Below are positions 1 through 5,349 of a stretch of DNA of 5,387 bases, one piece after another. A program made the translations under genes and the position numbers. The notes under the pieces were generated by a model. That model saw only the letters and a program-made list of their open reading frames with translations, was not told the origin of the DNA and searched no databases. The DNA is from an uncultured Acetobacteraceae bacterium. GTDB taxonomy: Bacteria; Pseudomonadota; Alphaproteobacteria; Acetobacterales; Acetobacteraceae. Where the stretch lies: positions 1 through 5,387 of the forward strand of contig CALGVL010000228.1 of the NCBI GenBank assembly GCA_937930165.1, in the 5' to 3' direction. Position 1 is the first letter of the stretch, and each line of letters begins with the position of its first letter.

Positions 1-195
1 CCTGCCCTGGCGGCGGCGGTGGAGCAGGGTTTCGGCCGGGACGTGGCGGGGGAGGACCGATTCGATTCGGTCATCGGGCTGCTCGGCCTGATCGGCGTGC
101 TGGACGGCGCGCGGCCGGATTTCGTGCCGGAGGATCCCTGGATCCGGCGCTGGGAAGGCTGGGTGCTGGGGCAGACGGCGCTGCCGCGGGGCTGA
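1..195 (+). CDS. C-terminal fragment of an unidentified protein, possibly DUF429 family
   Basis: This is the last 64 codons of a gene that starts before the window. The frame is open from the first base and ends in TGA at 193-195. The visible peptide is acidic and contains GEDRFDSVIGLLGLIGVLDG followed by a tail ending WEGWVLGQTALPRG. The pattern of an acidic, Asp-containing helix near the C-terminus followed by an EGW(I/V)LGQ tail reminds me of DUF429 proteins (predicted RNase H-like nucleases), but this is recall of a pattern from a short fragment and not a domain match. Codon use, with G or C at nearly every third position, agrees with a real gene. It converges on the VOC gene of the minus strand, with 60 bases between the two stop codons. 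It is probably unrelated to the cluster. I am fairly sure it is coding and unsure of the family. Confidence 0.6.
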   Translation, partial: PALAAAVEQGFGRDVAGEDRFDSVIGLLGLIGVLDGARPDFVPEDPWIRRWEGWVLGQTALPRG

Positions 196-215
196 GCACT
201 CCCGGTGCAGGCCCG

Positions 216-237
216 GTCCGGCGGAGGGACGCCGGAC
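216..237. terminator. Inverted repeat between convergent genes, possible bidirectional terminator
   Basis: GTCCGGC at 216-222 and GCCGGAC at 231-237 form a perfect 7-bp stem with an 8-base loop. It lies between the stop codon of the plus-strand fragment (195) and the stop codon of the minus-strand VOC gene (256), where a shared terminator would be expected. Neither strand has a T-run after the stem, so it is not a textbook intrinsic terminator. A smaller 4-bp stem (GCAC 196-199 / GTGC 205-208) sits directly after the first stop. The position is the main support. Confidence 0.35.
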
Positions 238-255
238 GCGGTCAGCGCACCAATA

Positions 256-1095
256 TCACGCCAGGAATTCGATGCAGGTGTTCATCGCGGCGGCAGCAGG
301 AACACGGAGACCCGCCGGGGTCTTCTCGATGCCCGGGATGTCACTGGCGCGCAGCACCGCCTCCGTGCGCTTGAGATCGCGGACCCGGAGGCTCAATGCC
401 GCCATGTGATCGCCCCGTCCGGCCGGTTCGGGCGCCGCGGTGCCCAGTTCGGCAGCCACGACGTCATGCGGGGCGAATTCCACCACCGCCTCCCCGGCCT
501 TCAGGATGCGGCGGCCGCCCGGCCCGGCGGTGACGGCCTCTGCCCCGAACATCCTGGCGAAAAGCGCCGCCTGACGCTCCGGATCGCGGACGGAAACCAG
601 GACGCGCGCGACTGCGATCGCGCCATTCGGATGGTCCTGCCATTCAGAGCGCCAGACATGCTGCGGCGTCAGATGCTCGCACCAATAGACCCGCCCGTCG
701 AAGGCAGCGCAGCGGTCGAGACGGACGACCTTGAAGCGCGCATCCGCATGGCTTCCATCCGGCAGGTCCACCGGGCGGTGGAAGGCAAGCACCGGCTGCA
801 CCGGCACGCCACGCGCCTGCTGTGCCGCCTGCAGCGTCTCCGACTCCCTGCCCAGGAAGACCAGGCCGTTCAGCCCGATGGGGAAGGGATCGAGATCCGG
901 CCGCAGCGCCCCACCCGGCACATCCGTGCCGAGCAGTTCCAGATAGTCCCGCCCGAAGACGGCCAGGTGATTGGCCGAGCCAAGGCTGTGCCTGCCCATC
1001 GGCGTCAGTTGGAAACCGAGGGCACCGAAGCGCCGGGCGCCCTCCTCAATGCGGTCGCGGACATCGACGACGACATGGTCGATCAGCGGTTCCAT
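256..1095 (-). CDS. VOC-superfamily protein with two glyoxalase-like modules (Glyoxalase_3 type)
   Basis: A 279-residue protein of the vicinal oxygen chelate superfamily, which includes metal-dependent lyases, isomerases and dioxygenases, and also binding proteins. The N-terminal part matches the glyoxalase-like pattern: LIDHVVVDVRD at residues 4-14, an ALGF turn at 25-28, GRHSLGSANHLAVF at 34-47 and the metal-site-like YLELL at 51-55. EHLTPQHVW at 140-148 closes the first module. A second, weaker module spans about residues 158-279 (VARVLVSVRDPERQAALFARMFG, then H230 and the final CIEFLA with E276). I chose the ATG at 1095 because a perfect GGAGG lies five bases upstream; a GTG at 1113 would add only six residues and has no comparable site. 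It is the last gene of the minus-strand cluster, 47 bases after the reductase gene. The cytoplasmic location is inferred from the absence of a signal peptide. The family is clear; the reaction is unknown. Confidence 0.88.
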   Translation of the reverse strand: MEPLIDHVVVDVRDRIEEGARRFGALGFQLTPMGRHSLGSANHLAVFGRDYLELLGTDVPGGALRPDLDPFPIGLNGLVFLGRESETLQAAQQARGVPVQPVLAFHRPVDLPDGSHADARFKVVRLDRCAAFDGRVYWCEHLTPQHVWRSEWQDHPNGAIAVARVLVSVRDPERQAALFARMFGAEAVTAGPGGRRILKAGEAVVEFAPHDVVAAELGTAAPEPAGRGDHMAALSLRVRDLKRTEAVLRASDIPGIEKTPAGLRVPAAAAMNTCIEFLA

Positions 1096-1098
1096 AGA

Positions 1099-1109
1099 CC
1101 CCTCCCCTC
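1099..1109 (-). promoter_or_regulatory. Strong ribosome binding site of the VOC gene
   Basis: On the minus strand this reads GAGGGGAGGGG, with GGAGG at 1105-1101, five bases before the ATG at 1095. It decides the start over the upstream GTG at 1113, whose codon would lie ahead of this site. It also suggests that the VOC gene is translated independently, unlike the overlapping genes upstream. Confidence 0.7.
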
Positions 1110-1117
1110 GCACGGGC

Positions 1118-1134
1118 GCCGGCCGGCCGCCGGC
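1118..1134. repeat. GC-only inverted repeat between the reductase and VOC genes
   Basis: GCCGG at 1118-1122 and CCGGC at 1130-1134 can pair around a 7-base loop that itself contains CCGGCC. It lies in the 47-base gap between the reductase stop (1143) and the VOC start (1095), just upstream of the VOC ribosome binding site. It could reduce read-through or protect mRNA ends, but in DNA this GC-rich such repeats arise easily by chance. Confidence 0.25.
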
Positions 1135-1142
1135 ATCGGATG

Positions 1143-2126
1143 TCAGGCGCGCCGGTACAGGCCGGCAGCCTCGGCGGCCTGTATGGCCATGGCGACGGTC
1201 AGCGACAGCATTGGCGTCGGCACGCCCCGCTCCCGCGCCAGGCGCAGCGGGACGGTGAAGAGCGCATCGATCTCCATCGGCCGCCCCATCTCCAGATCCT
1301 GGAGAATGGAGGGCTTGTGCGGGATGTCCACGGAAAGGCTGATCCGCTCCTCCGCCGTCGTCGGCACCGGACGGCCCATGGCGGCGGCGATGGCCAGCCC
1401 CTCCTCCACCACCTGCCGCGCCGCGTCGCGCACCACCGGATCGCGGAAGCTGTCGCGGATGGTCCGGCGGGTCAGCAGGCAGATCGGGCCATTCGCCAGG
1501 TTGTTGAGCAGCTTGCCCCAGACCTCGGTGCGGATGTCAGGGCTGACGCTGCAAGGCAGGCCGCCGGCCTTGAAGGCGGCGGCCAGCGCCACCGCACGCG
1601 GGCTGCGGCTGCCATCCAGCTCGCCCAGAAGCAGCTTGCTGGTGCGGCTGGACACCTGGATCACCCCCGGCTCGACGACCGAGCAGGCAGAGTAGATGAC
1701 GCCGCCCAGGCTGCGCTCCACCCCCACCGAGTTGCGCACTACATCGCCCGGATCGACCTCCGGGATGCGCTTGCCCTCATCAGGTCCGCCATGGCGGTCG
1801 AAATACCACCAGGGGATGCCGTTGGTGACGAAGGCCACTGGCGTGTCCGGCCCCAGCAGCGGCGCGATGCCGGCCGCGACGGAGGGTAGCGCCGGGACCT
1901 TGGTGCAGACCACCACCGCATCCTGCACCCCGAGATCGGCGGGGTTGTCGGAAGCGCGGGGACGGGCATGCATCTCTCCATCCGCGGCCCGGACCGTCAG
2001 CCCCTTCTCCCGGATCGCCGTAAGCTGCGCGCCGCGCGCCACCACCGAAACCTCGGCCCCGCCCTTGGCAAGGCGCCCGGCCAGATGCCCGCCGATCGCG
2101 CCTGCGCCGTAGATGCAGATCCTCAT
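1143..2126 (-). CDS. Ketopantoate reductase family protein (PanE/ApbA-like 2-oxo acid reductase)
   Basis: A 327-residue protein of full family length. Family members use NAD(P)H to reduce 2-oxo acids; the founder reduces 2-dehydropantoate to pantoate in pantothenate synthesis. The N-terminal Rossmann motif GAGAIGG is at residues 7-13. CTKVPAL (74-80) carries the conserved lysine K76, and TNGIPWWYF (101-109) carries the conserved asparagine N102. The C-terminal domain has EVWGKLLNN (201-209) with the expected catalytic K205, PSILQDLEMGRPMEID (272-287) with S273, and E285 at the expected acidic position. The founder's second helix asparagine (KxxxNxxxN spacing) seems displaced here: N209 fits, but the next asparagine is N212, followed by G213. 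The ATG overlaps the TGA of the upstream creatininase-family gene (ATGA), and an AGG lies seven bases upstream. No pan genes are nearby, and the partners are catabolic hydrolases, so I infer a 2-oxo or 2-hydroxy acid other than ketopantoate. I therefore give no gene symbol. Confidence 0.9.
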   Translation of the reverse strand: MRICIYGAGAIGGHLAGRLAKGGAEVSVVARGAQLTAIREKGLTVRAADGEMHARPRASDNPADLGVQDAVVVCTKVPALPSVAAGIAPLLGPDTPVAFVTNGIPWWYFDRHGGPDEGKRIPEVDPGDVVRNSVGVERSLGGVIYSACSVVEPGVIQVSSRTSKLLLGELDGSRSPRAVALAAAFKAGGLPCSVSPDIRTEVWGKLLNNLANGPICLLTRRTIRDSFRDPVVRDAARQVVEEGLAIAAAMGRPVPTTAEERISLSVDIPHKPSILQDLEMGRPMEIDALFTVPLRLARERGVPTPMLSLTVAMAIQAAEAAGLYRRA

Positions 2127-2914
2127 GCCGGAACCTGTCCCTTCAATTGGGCGACCATCGCCGCACCCGCCTCGACCAGCCGGGCAGTGATGCGGGCGCC
2201 GTGCTCCGCATTGCCGAGCCGGGAATCGGCGCAGGCGACGCCGCCGGGGGCGACCTCCTCCACCTCCGTCGGCACCGAGAATTCCACCCCGCCGCAGCGC
2301 ACCACGCCGAATCCGGCGACGGGCAGGCCGAGGATCTCCGGCGCCCGCGCCCGCGCCCGCGCCCGCTCCGGCCGGCAGAGATCGGGGCGGAGATGCAGCG
2401 CCACGGACCAGACGGGATCGCCGCCATGGCCGAGGCTCTCCGGGCTGCCGCCAAGCTCCGTGTGCACCGCCCCGGCGACGCGCCAGAGATGCAGCACCGG
2501 GATGCGCAGGTCATGCCTGCGGCGCAGCGCGCGGGTGGCGGCTTCGACCGGGGCGATGGAGCCGCCATGGCCGTTCACCACCATGATCCGCCGCGTGCCG
2601 GTGCGCAGAAGATTGCCGCAGACCTCCTCCACCATGGCCTGCAACAGGCCCGGTGACAGCACGATTCCGCCAGGAACGAATGAAAAGAAATCCTCGCCGC
2701 CGAAGGGAATGGCGGGCAGCACCAGCGCATCCGCGCCACGCGCGGCGGCAGCCGCGGCGATGCGGTCGCAGATCGCCTCGGCCAGCAGGAAGTCGCCCAT
2801 CGGCGCCTGCGGCCCGTGCGTCTCCAGGCTGCCCATGGGCAGCAGCGCACAGGCCCCGGCGGCGAGACGCTCCGCCACCTCCGGCGCCGTCAGTTCGGCG
2901 ACGCGATATGTCAC
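2123..2914 (-). CDS. Creatininase family amidohydrolase, divergent subfamily
   Basis: A 263-residue protein of normal length for the creatininase family, whose members are metal-dependent cytoplasmic hydrolases of cyclic or linear amides (creatinine amidohydrolase, formamidopyrimidine deformylases) and include the mycofactocin protein MftE. Visible motifs are LLPMGSLETHGPQAPMGD (residues 24-41) with likely metal ligands E31, H33 and D41, then LVLPAIPFGGEDFF (64-77), and VVNGHGG (112-118) with H116, the usual histidine ligand. HGGDPVWS (163-170) stands where the family normally shows HAGE-ETS. Several positions differ from the common consensus; see the findings. The start is GTG at 2914, which overlaps the TGA of the amidohydrolase gene upstream (GTGA), indicating translational coupling; only a weak GGA lies further upstream. 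The family call is secure. Creatinine is unlikely as substrate because of the altered motifs and because no creatinase or sarcosine-oxidase genes are present. Confidence 0.9.
   Translation of the reverse strand: MTYRVAELTAPEVAERLAAGACALLPMGSLETHGPQAPMGDFLLAEAICDRIAAAAAARGADALVLPAIPFGGEDFFSFVPGGIVLSPGLLQAMVEEVCGNLLRTGTRRIMVVNGHGGSIAPVEAATRALRRRHDLRIPVLHLWRVAGAVHTELGGSPESLGHGGDPVWSVALHLRPDLCRPERARARARAPEILGLPVAGFGVVRCGGVEFSVPTEVEEVAPGGVACADSRLGNAEHGARITARLVEAGAAMVAQLKGQVPA
2341..2364. repeat. Four tandem copies of GCGCCC inside the creatininase-family gene
   Basis: The hexamer GCGCCC occurs four times in a row and encodes, on the minus strand, the alternating Arg-Ala run RARARAR around residues 184-190. 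The unit is six bases, so gain or loss of a copy would keep the reading frame and change the protein by two residues per copy. Confidence 0.85.
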
Positions 2915-4107
2915 GACAGGATGTCCAGCGCAATGCGGGACAGCGCCTGCACGCCAAGGCCGATGCAGCGTTCATCCGGCTGGTAGCCGGCATTGTGCAG
3001 ATGGTCGTTGCGCCCCGGCGCGCCGCTGCCGATGCGCAGCTGGAAGGCCGGCACGCGCTCCGCGAACTCGGAAAAGTCCTCCGCGCCCATGCTGGGCTTG
3101 CCCTCATCCACCACATCGCCGAACTGGGCGCGCACCGAGGCGATGGCGGGATCGAGCACGCGGTCGCTGTTCACCAGTGGCGGCACGCCGCGGCGGTAGC
3201 TGAGATCGCAGCGCACCCGGTGCATCGCCTCCAGCCCCGCGGCGAGGCGGCGCAGCGCCGCCTCCGCCGTGTCGCGCGCCTCGTGGTGCAGGGTGCGGAC
3301 CGTGCCGCGCAGCTCCACGCTCTCCGGGATGATGTTGGGCGCGCTGCCGCCATGGAACATGCCGATGGTGACGACCGCCGGCTGCACCGGATCGATCTCC
3401 CGGCTCACCACCGTCTGCGCCTGGGAGACGAAGGCGGCGGCGGCGACGATGGGGTCGATCGCGTCGTCCGGATGTGCGGCATGGCCGGAGCGGCCATGCA
3501 CCACCAGGTCGAAGCGATCGGCGGCGGCGAGGGTCGAGCCGCGGCAATAGCCGAACCGGCCGACCGGCATGTCGGGCATGTTGTGGAAGCCGAGCGCCAT
3601 GTCGACGCCCTCCGCCGCGCCATCGGCGATCATGGCGGCGGCGCCGCCCAGTGCCTCCTCGGCCGGCTGGAAGACCAGAACCACGCGGCCGGCGAGCTGC
3701 GGCGCCAGCCCCTTCAGCACCTCCGCCACGCCGAGGAGGGTCGCGGTGTGGATGTCATGGCCGCAGGCATGCATCTTGCCTTCGATGGTGCTGGCGAAGG
3801 GCAGGCCGGTCTGCTCATGGATCGGCAGGGCATCCATGTCGGCGCGGATGGCCAGGGTCGGGCCGGGCCGCCCGCCCTCGATGGTGCCGAGCACGCCGGT
3901 CTTGCCGACCCCGGTGCGGTGCGGGATGCCCAGCCTTGCGAGTTCGGCGGCGACGATGCCCGCAGTGCGCACCTCCTCGAAAGCAAGTTCGGGATGCGCG
4001 TGGATGTCGCGCCGGATCTCGACCAGCCGCGGCTCGATCGCTGCCGCGGCCTCGCGGATGCGGGTCTCGGGATCATTGGCGAGGCGGTCGCCCCTGTTGC
4101 TCGGCAT
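2911..4107 (-). CDS. M20 family (M20D) metal-dependent amidohydrolase, hippurate hydrolase-like
   Basis: A 398-residue protein of typical length for M20D amidohydrolases, which cut N-acyl amino acids and related amides (hippurate, indole-3-acetyl amino acids, N-acetyl-diaminopimelate). IRRDIHAHPELAFEE (residues 31-45) is the N-terminal signature. RADMDALP (88-95) and MHACGHDIH (112-120) follow, with metal ligands C115 and H117. QPAEEALGGA (147-156) carries the catalytic and ligand glutamates E150 and E151. GFHNMPDMPVG (173-183) carries H175. GRSGHAAHP (205-213) opens the inserted dimerisation domain, about residues 185-295. MGAEDFSEF (340-348) and LHNAGY (370-375), with H371, close the site, so the expected metal set is complete. 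I chose the ATG at 4107, preceded by AGGA six bases upstream, because the usual lead before the first motif is about 30 residues; a GTG at 4227 would add 40 unsupported residues and use up the promoter region. There is no signal peptide, so it should be cytoplasmic. It is the first gene of the cluster and overlaps the next one by four bases. Confidence 0.93.
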   Translation of the reverse strand: MPSNRGDRLANDPETRIREAAAAIEPRLVEIRRDIHAHPELAFEEVRTAGIVAAELARLGIPHRTGVGKTGVLGTIEGGRPGPTLAIRADMDALPIHEQTGLPFASTIEGKMHACGHDIHTATLLGVAEVLKGLAPQLAGRVVLVFQPAEEALGGAAAMIADGAAEGVDMALGFHNMPDMPVGRFGYCRGSTLAAADRFDLVVHGRSGHAAHPDDAIDPIVAAAAFVSQAQTVVSREIDPVQPAVVTIGMFHGGSAPNIIPESVELRGTVRTLHHEARDTAEAALRRLAAGLEAMHRVRCDLSYRRGVPPLVNSDRVLDPAIASVRAQFGDVVDEGKPSMGAEDFSEFAERVPAFQLRIGSGAPGRNDHLHNAGYQPDERCIGLGVQALSRIALDILS

Positions 4108-4110
4108 CGG

Positions 4111-4129
4111 CGGTCCTGCTCCGGTCCTG
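4111..4129. repeat. Direct repeat CGGTCCTG, period 11, in the leader of the amidohydrolase gene
   Basis: CGGTCCTG occurs at 4111-4118 and again at 4122-4129, one helical turn apart. On the minus strand it reads as two CAGGACCG units directly before the ATG at 4107, giving two AGGA elements. The nearer one is the likely ribosome binding site. Whether the duplication has a role is unknown. Confidence 0.5.
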
Positions 4130-4137
4130 GGATCGCG

Positions 4138-4166
4138 AGGATTGCGGCAAGCCGGCAGGCTGGCAA
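4138..4166 (-). promoter_or_regulatory. Possible sigma70-type promoter of the amidohydrolase cluster
   Basis: On the minus strand TTGCCA (4166-4161, five of six matches to TTGACA), a 17-base spacer and AATCCT (4143-4138, three of six matches to TATAAT) line up. Transcription would start near 4131, giving a leader of about 24 bases before the ATG at 4107. The -10 is weak, and in GC-rich alphaproteobacteria such matches are not reliable. Confidence 0.3.
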
Positions 4167-4194
4167 GCGCCGCCCGGAAAGACTCCTGCTTGCC
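4146..4194. promoter_or_regulatory. Heptamer GGCAAGC in three copies, candidate operator sites
   Basis: GGCAAGC is found at 4146-4152 and 4162-4168, and its reverse complement GCTTGCC at 4188-4194. The first two are direct repeats 16 bases apart; the second and third form an inverted pair with a 19-base spacer. All three lie in the region between the divergent start codons. They overlap the proposed -35 elements, but part of that overlap is trivial because the heptamer contains TTGCC in reverse complement. Confidence 0.35.
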
Positions 4195-4219
4195 CGGCAT
4201 GTCTCTGCCGTGCCATACG
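4190..4219 (+). promoter_or_regulatory. Weak candidate promoter of the Bug-type receptor gene
   Basis: TTGCCC (4190-4195, four of six matches) and CATACG (4214-4219, three of six matches) are 18 bases apart. Transcription would begin near 4226, leaving a short leader with the ribosome binding site at 4232-4239. The match is poor; it is listed because it falls at the expected distance. Confidence 0.2.
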
Positions 4220-4227
4220 CATGCCAC
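4210..4227. promoter_or_regulatory. Imperfect palindrome upstream of the receptor gene, candidate operator
   Basis: GTGCCAT (4210-4216), spacer ACGC and ATGCCAC (4221-4227) form a 7-bp inverted repeat with one mismatch in the arms. A longer-spaced perfect pair, GGCATG 4196-4201 and CATGCC 4220-4225, overlaps it. It covers the proposed -10 and start-site area of the receptor gene, a usual place for a repressor site. No regulator gene is present in the window to link it to. Confidence 0.3.
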
Positions 4228-4231
4228 GAAT

Positions 4232-4239
4232 GGGGAGGA
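4232..4239 (+). promoter_or_regulatory. Ribosome binding site of the Bug-type receptor gene
   Basis: GGGGAGGA lies just ahead of the ATG at 4242. The gap after the core GGAGG is only three bases, which is short but workable. In-frame ATGs at 4221 and 4230 lie upstream of or overlap this site, so the site favours 4242. Confidence 0.6.
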
Positions 4240-4241
4240 AC

Positions 4242-5225
4242 ATGCCCGGGACCATTTCGCGCCGCGCTATGCTCGCAGGCGCCGCCGCTGCGGTGCTGCC
4301 TGATCTTGCGTGCGCCCAGGGATCTGGCGCATGGCCTTCACAACCGATCCGCCTCGTGGTGCCCTTCGCGCCCGGCGGCACCACGGATCTGGTTGCGCGC
4401 CTGGTCGCGCAGGGGCTGCAGGAGCGGCTGGGTCAGCCCCTGATCATCGAGAACCGCCCTGGCGCCGGCGCCACCCTGGGCAGCCAGCAGGTGGCGGCAG
4501 CCGCCCCGGATGGCTACACGCTGGTGCTGAGCAATATCGCCAGCCATGCCATCGCCCCCTCGCTCTACCGGAACCTGCGCTACGATCCGGTGCGCGACTT
4601 CGCGCATATCGCGCTGATCACCCGCAATCCCTCGGTCTTCGTCGCCAATCCGGCCTTCCCCGGACGGAGCCTGGCGGATGTGGTCCGGCTGGCGCGGGAA
4701 GGGGCGCGTGGCCTGGACATCGCGTCCTCCGGCTCCGGCTCCTCCAATCACCTGCTGATCGTGCAGTTCGCACGGGTGACGGGCGCGCCGGTGAACCATG
4801 TGCCCTATCGCGGCGCCGGCCCGGCGATGACGGATGTGATCGCCGGGGTGGTGCCGATGATGTCGGACAGCCTGCCCTCCGCCGCCGCCCATATCCAGGG
4901 CGGCGCGGTCCGGGCCATCGCCATGTCCTCCGAGGAGCGCCATCCCGCCTTCCCCGAGGTGCCGACCTTCCGCGAGCAGGGGGTGGATCTGGTCAGCTCC
5001 TCCTGGTTCGGCCTCTCCGCCCCGGCGGGGACGCCGCCCGCCATCGTCGCGCGGCTGAACCGGGAGGTCCGGGAGCTGCTCTCCGCCCCCGCCATGCGGG
5101 CACGCTTCGCCGGGATCGGCGGCACAGTCGGTGAGCTCAGCCCGGAGGCCTTCGCGGATTTCGTCGCGACAGAGGTTGCACGCTGGGCTCCGGTAGTGCA
5201 GGCCTCCGGTGCACGGGTGGACTGA
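4242..5225 (+). CDS. Bug/TctC-family tripartite tricarboxylate transporter substrate-binding protein
   Basis: A 327-residue exported solute receptor of the Bug family, which binds small carboxylates and related molecules in the periplasm, sometimes for a TctAB membrane pair and often as an orphan. The leader has SRRAML (residues 6-11), a twin-arginine-like start, a hydrophobic AGAAAAVLP stretch, and a likely cleavage after ACA at residue 25. The mature part opens with PIRLVVPFAPGGTTDLVAR (35-53), whose GG-T-D turn forms part of the ligand pocket in known members. NRPGAGATLG (71-80), PDGYTLVLSN (89-98), SGSGSSNHLL (163-172) and HVPYRGAGPAMTDVIAG (186-202) are further family hallmarks, and the C-terminal helix region runs to the end without truncation. 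The ATG at 4242 is chosen for its ribosome binding site and because it leaves a normal n-region before the twin arginine; the frame is open far upstream only as an antisense shadow. It is divergent from the amidohydrolase cluster, so it probably senses or delivers that cluster's substrate. No TctA or TctB gene is visible. Confidence 0.93.
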   Translation: MPGTISRRAMLAGAAAAVLPDLACAQGSGAWPSQPIRLVVPFAPGGTTDLVARLVAQGLQERLGQPLIIENRPGAGATLGSQQVAAAAPDGYTLVLSNIASHAIAPSLYRNLRYDPVRDFAHIALITRNPSVFVANPAFPGRSLADVVRLAREGARGLDIASSGSGSSNHLLIVQFARVTGAPVNHVPYRGAGPAMTDVIAGVVPMMSDSLPSAAAHIQGGAVRAIAMSSEERHPAFPEVPTFREQGVDLVSSSWFGLSAPAGTPPAIVARLNREVRELLSAPAMRARFAGIGGTVGELSPEAFADFVATEVARWAPVVQASGARVD

Positions 5226-5241
5226 GGCATGGCGCCATGCC
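5226..5241. terminator. Perfect 16-base palindrome right after the receptor stop codon
   Basis: GGCATGGCGCCATGCC is fully self-complementary and begins at the base after the TGA. As RNA it could fold into a 6-bp stem with a GCGC loop. No T-run follows, so termination would not be of the classic intrinsic type; mRNA 3'-end protection or a dimeric protein site are alternatives. Confidence 0.4.
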
Positions 5242-5251
5242 ATCCCATGCT

Positions 5252-5277
5252 CGGGCGCGGGGCTTGCCCCCGGCCCG
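5252..5277 (+). terminator. GC-rich hairpin downstream of the receptor gene, possible terminator
   Basis: CGGGC (5252-5256) pairs with GCCCG (5273-5277) and CGGGG (5258-5262) with CCCCG (5268-5272), around a 5-base CTTGC loop with G5257 bulged. That gives a 10-bp stem 26 bases after the stop codon. Only a short TTG follows, so the call rests on stem strength and position. Confidence 0.4.
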
Positions 5278-5349
5278 TTGCACATTCAGCGATTCGGGGT
5301 GGCTCGCCGACATCGCCGGCGGGTCTGGCCGGGTCATGGGTTGTAGGAC

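Noticed and set aside
205..1695. Long plus-strand open frame of about 496 codons
   Set aside because: It lies antisense to the VOC and reductase genes, starts with a GTG lacking a ribosome binding site, is rich in Arg, Ala and His without any motif, and runs across two genes. It is the usual by-product of high third-position GC on the opposite strand.
2123..2914. Naming the gene as creatinine amidohydrolase
   Set aside because: Several signature positions differ from the characterised enzyme and there are no creatine-degradation partners nearby, so only the family name is supported.
4108..4227. N-terminal extension of the M20D protein from GTG 4227
   Set aside because: The extra 40 residues match no M20 feature and would remove the space for the promoters. 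The ATG at 4107 has AGGA at a good distance and gives the usual length.
3474..4241. Upstream in-frame extension of the receptor gene
   Set aside because: The frame stays open for 768 bases, but the extension is antisense to the M20D gene and Arg-rich. A real signal peptide and ribosome binding site mark the start at 4242.
2653..4443. Plus-strand open frame of about 596 codons
   Set aside because: It is antisense to the M20D gene and then runs out of frame into the receptor gene. Its composition is His/Arg/Ala-rich and motif-free, while the minus strand carries a complete metal-binding enzyme.
4338..5285. Minus-strand open frame of about 315 codons
   Set aside because: It is antisense to the receptor gene, Gly/His/Arg-rich, without motif or ribosome binding site.
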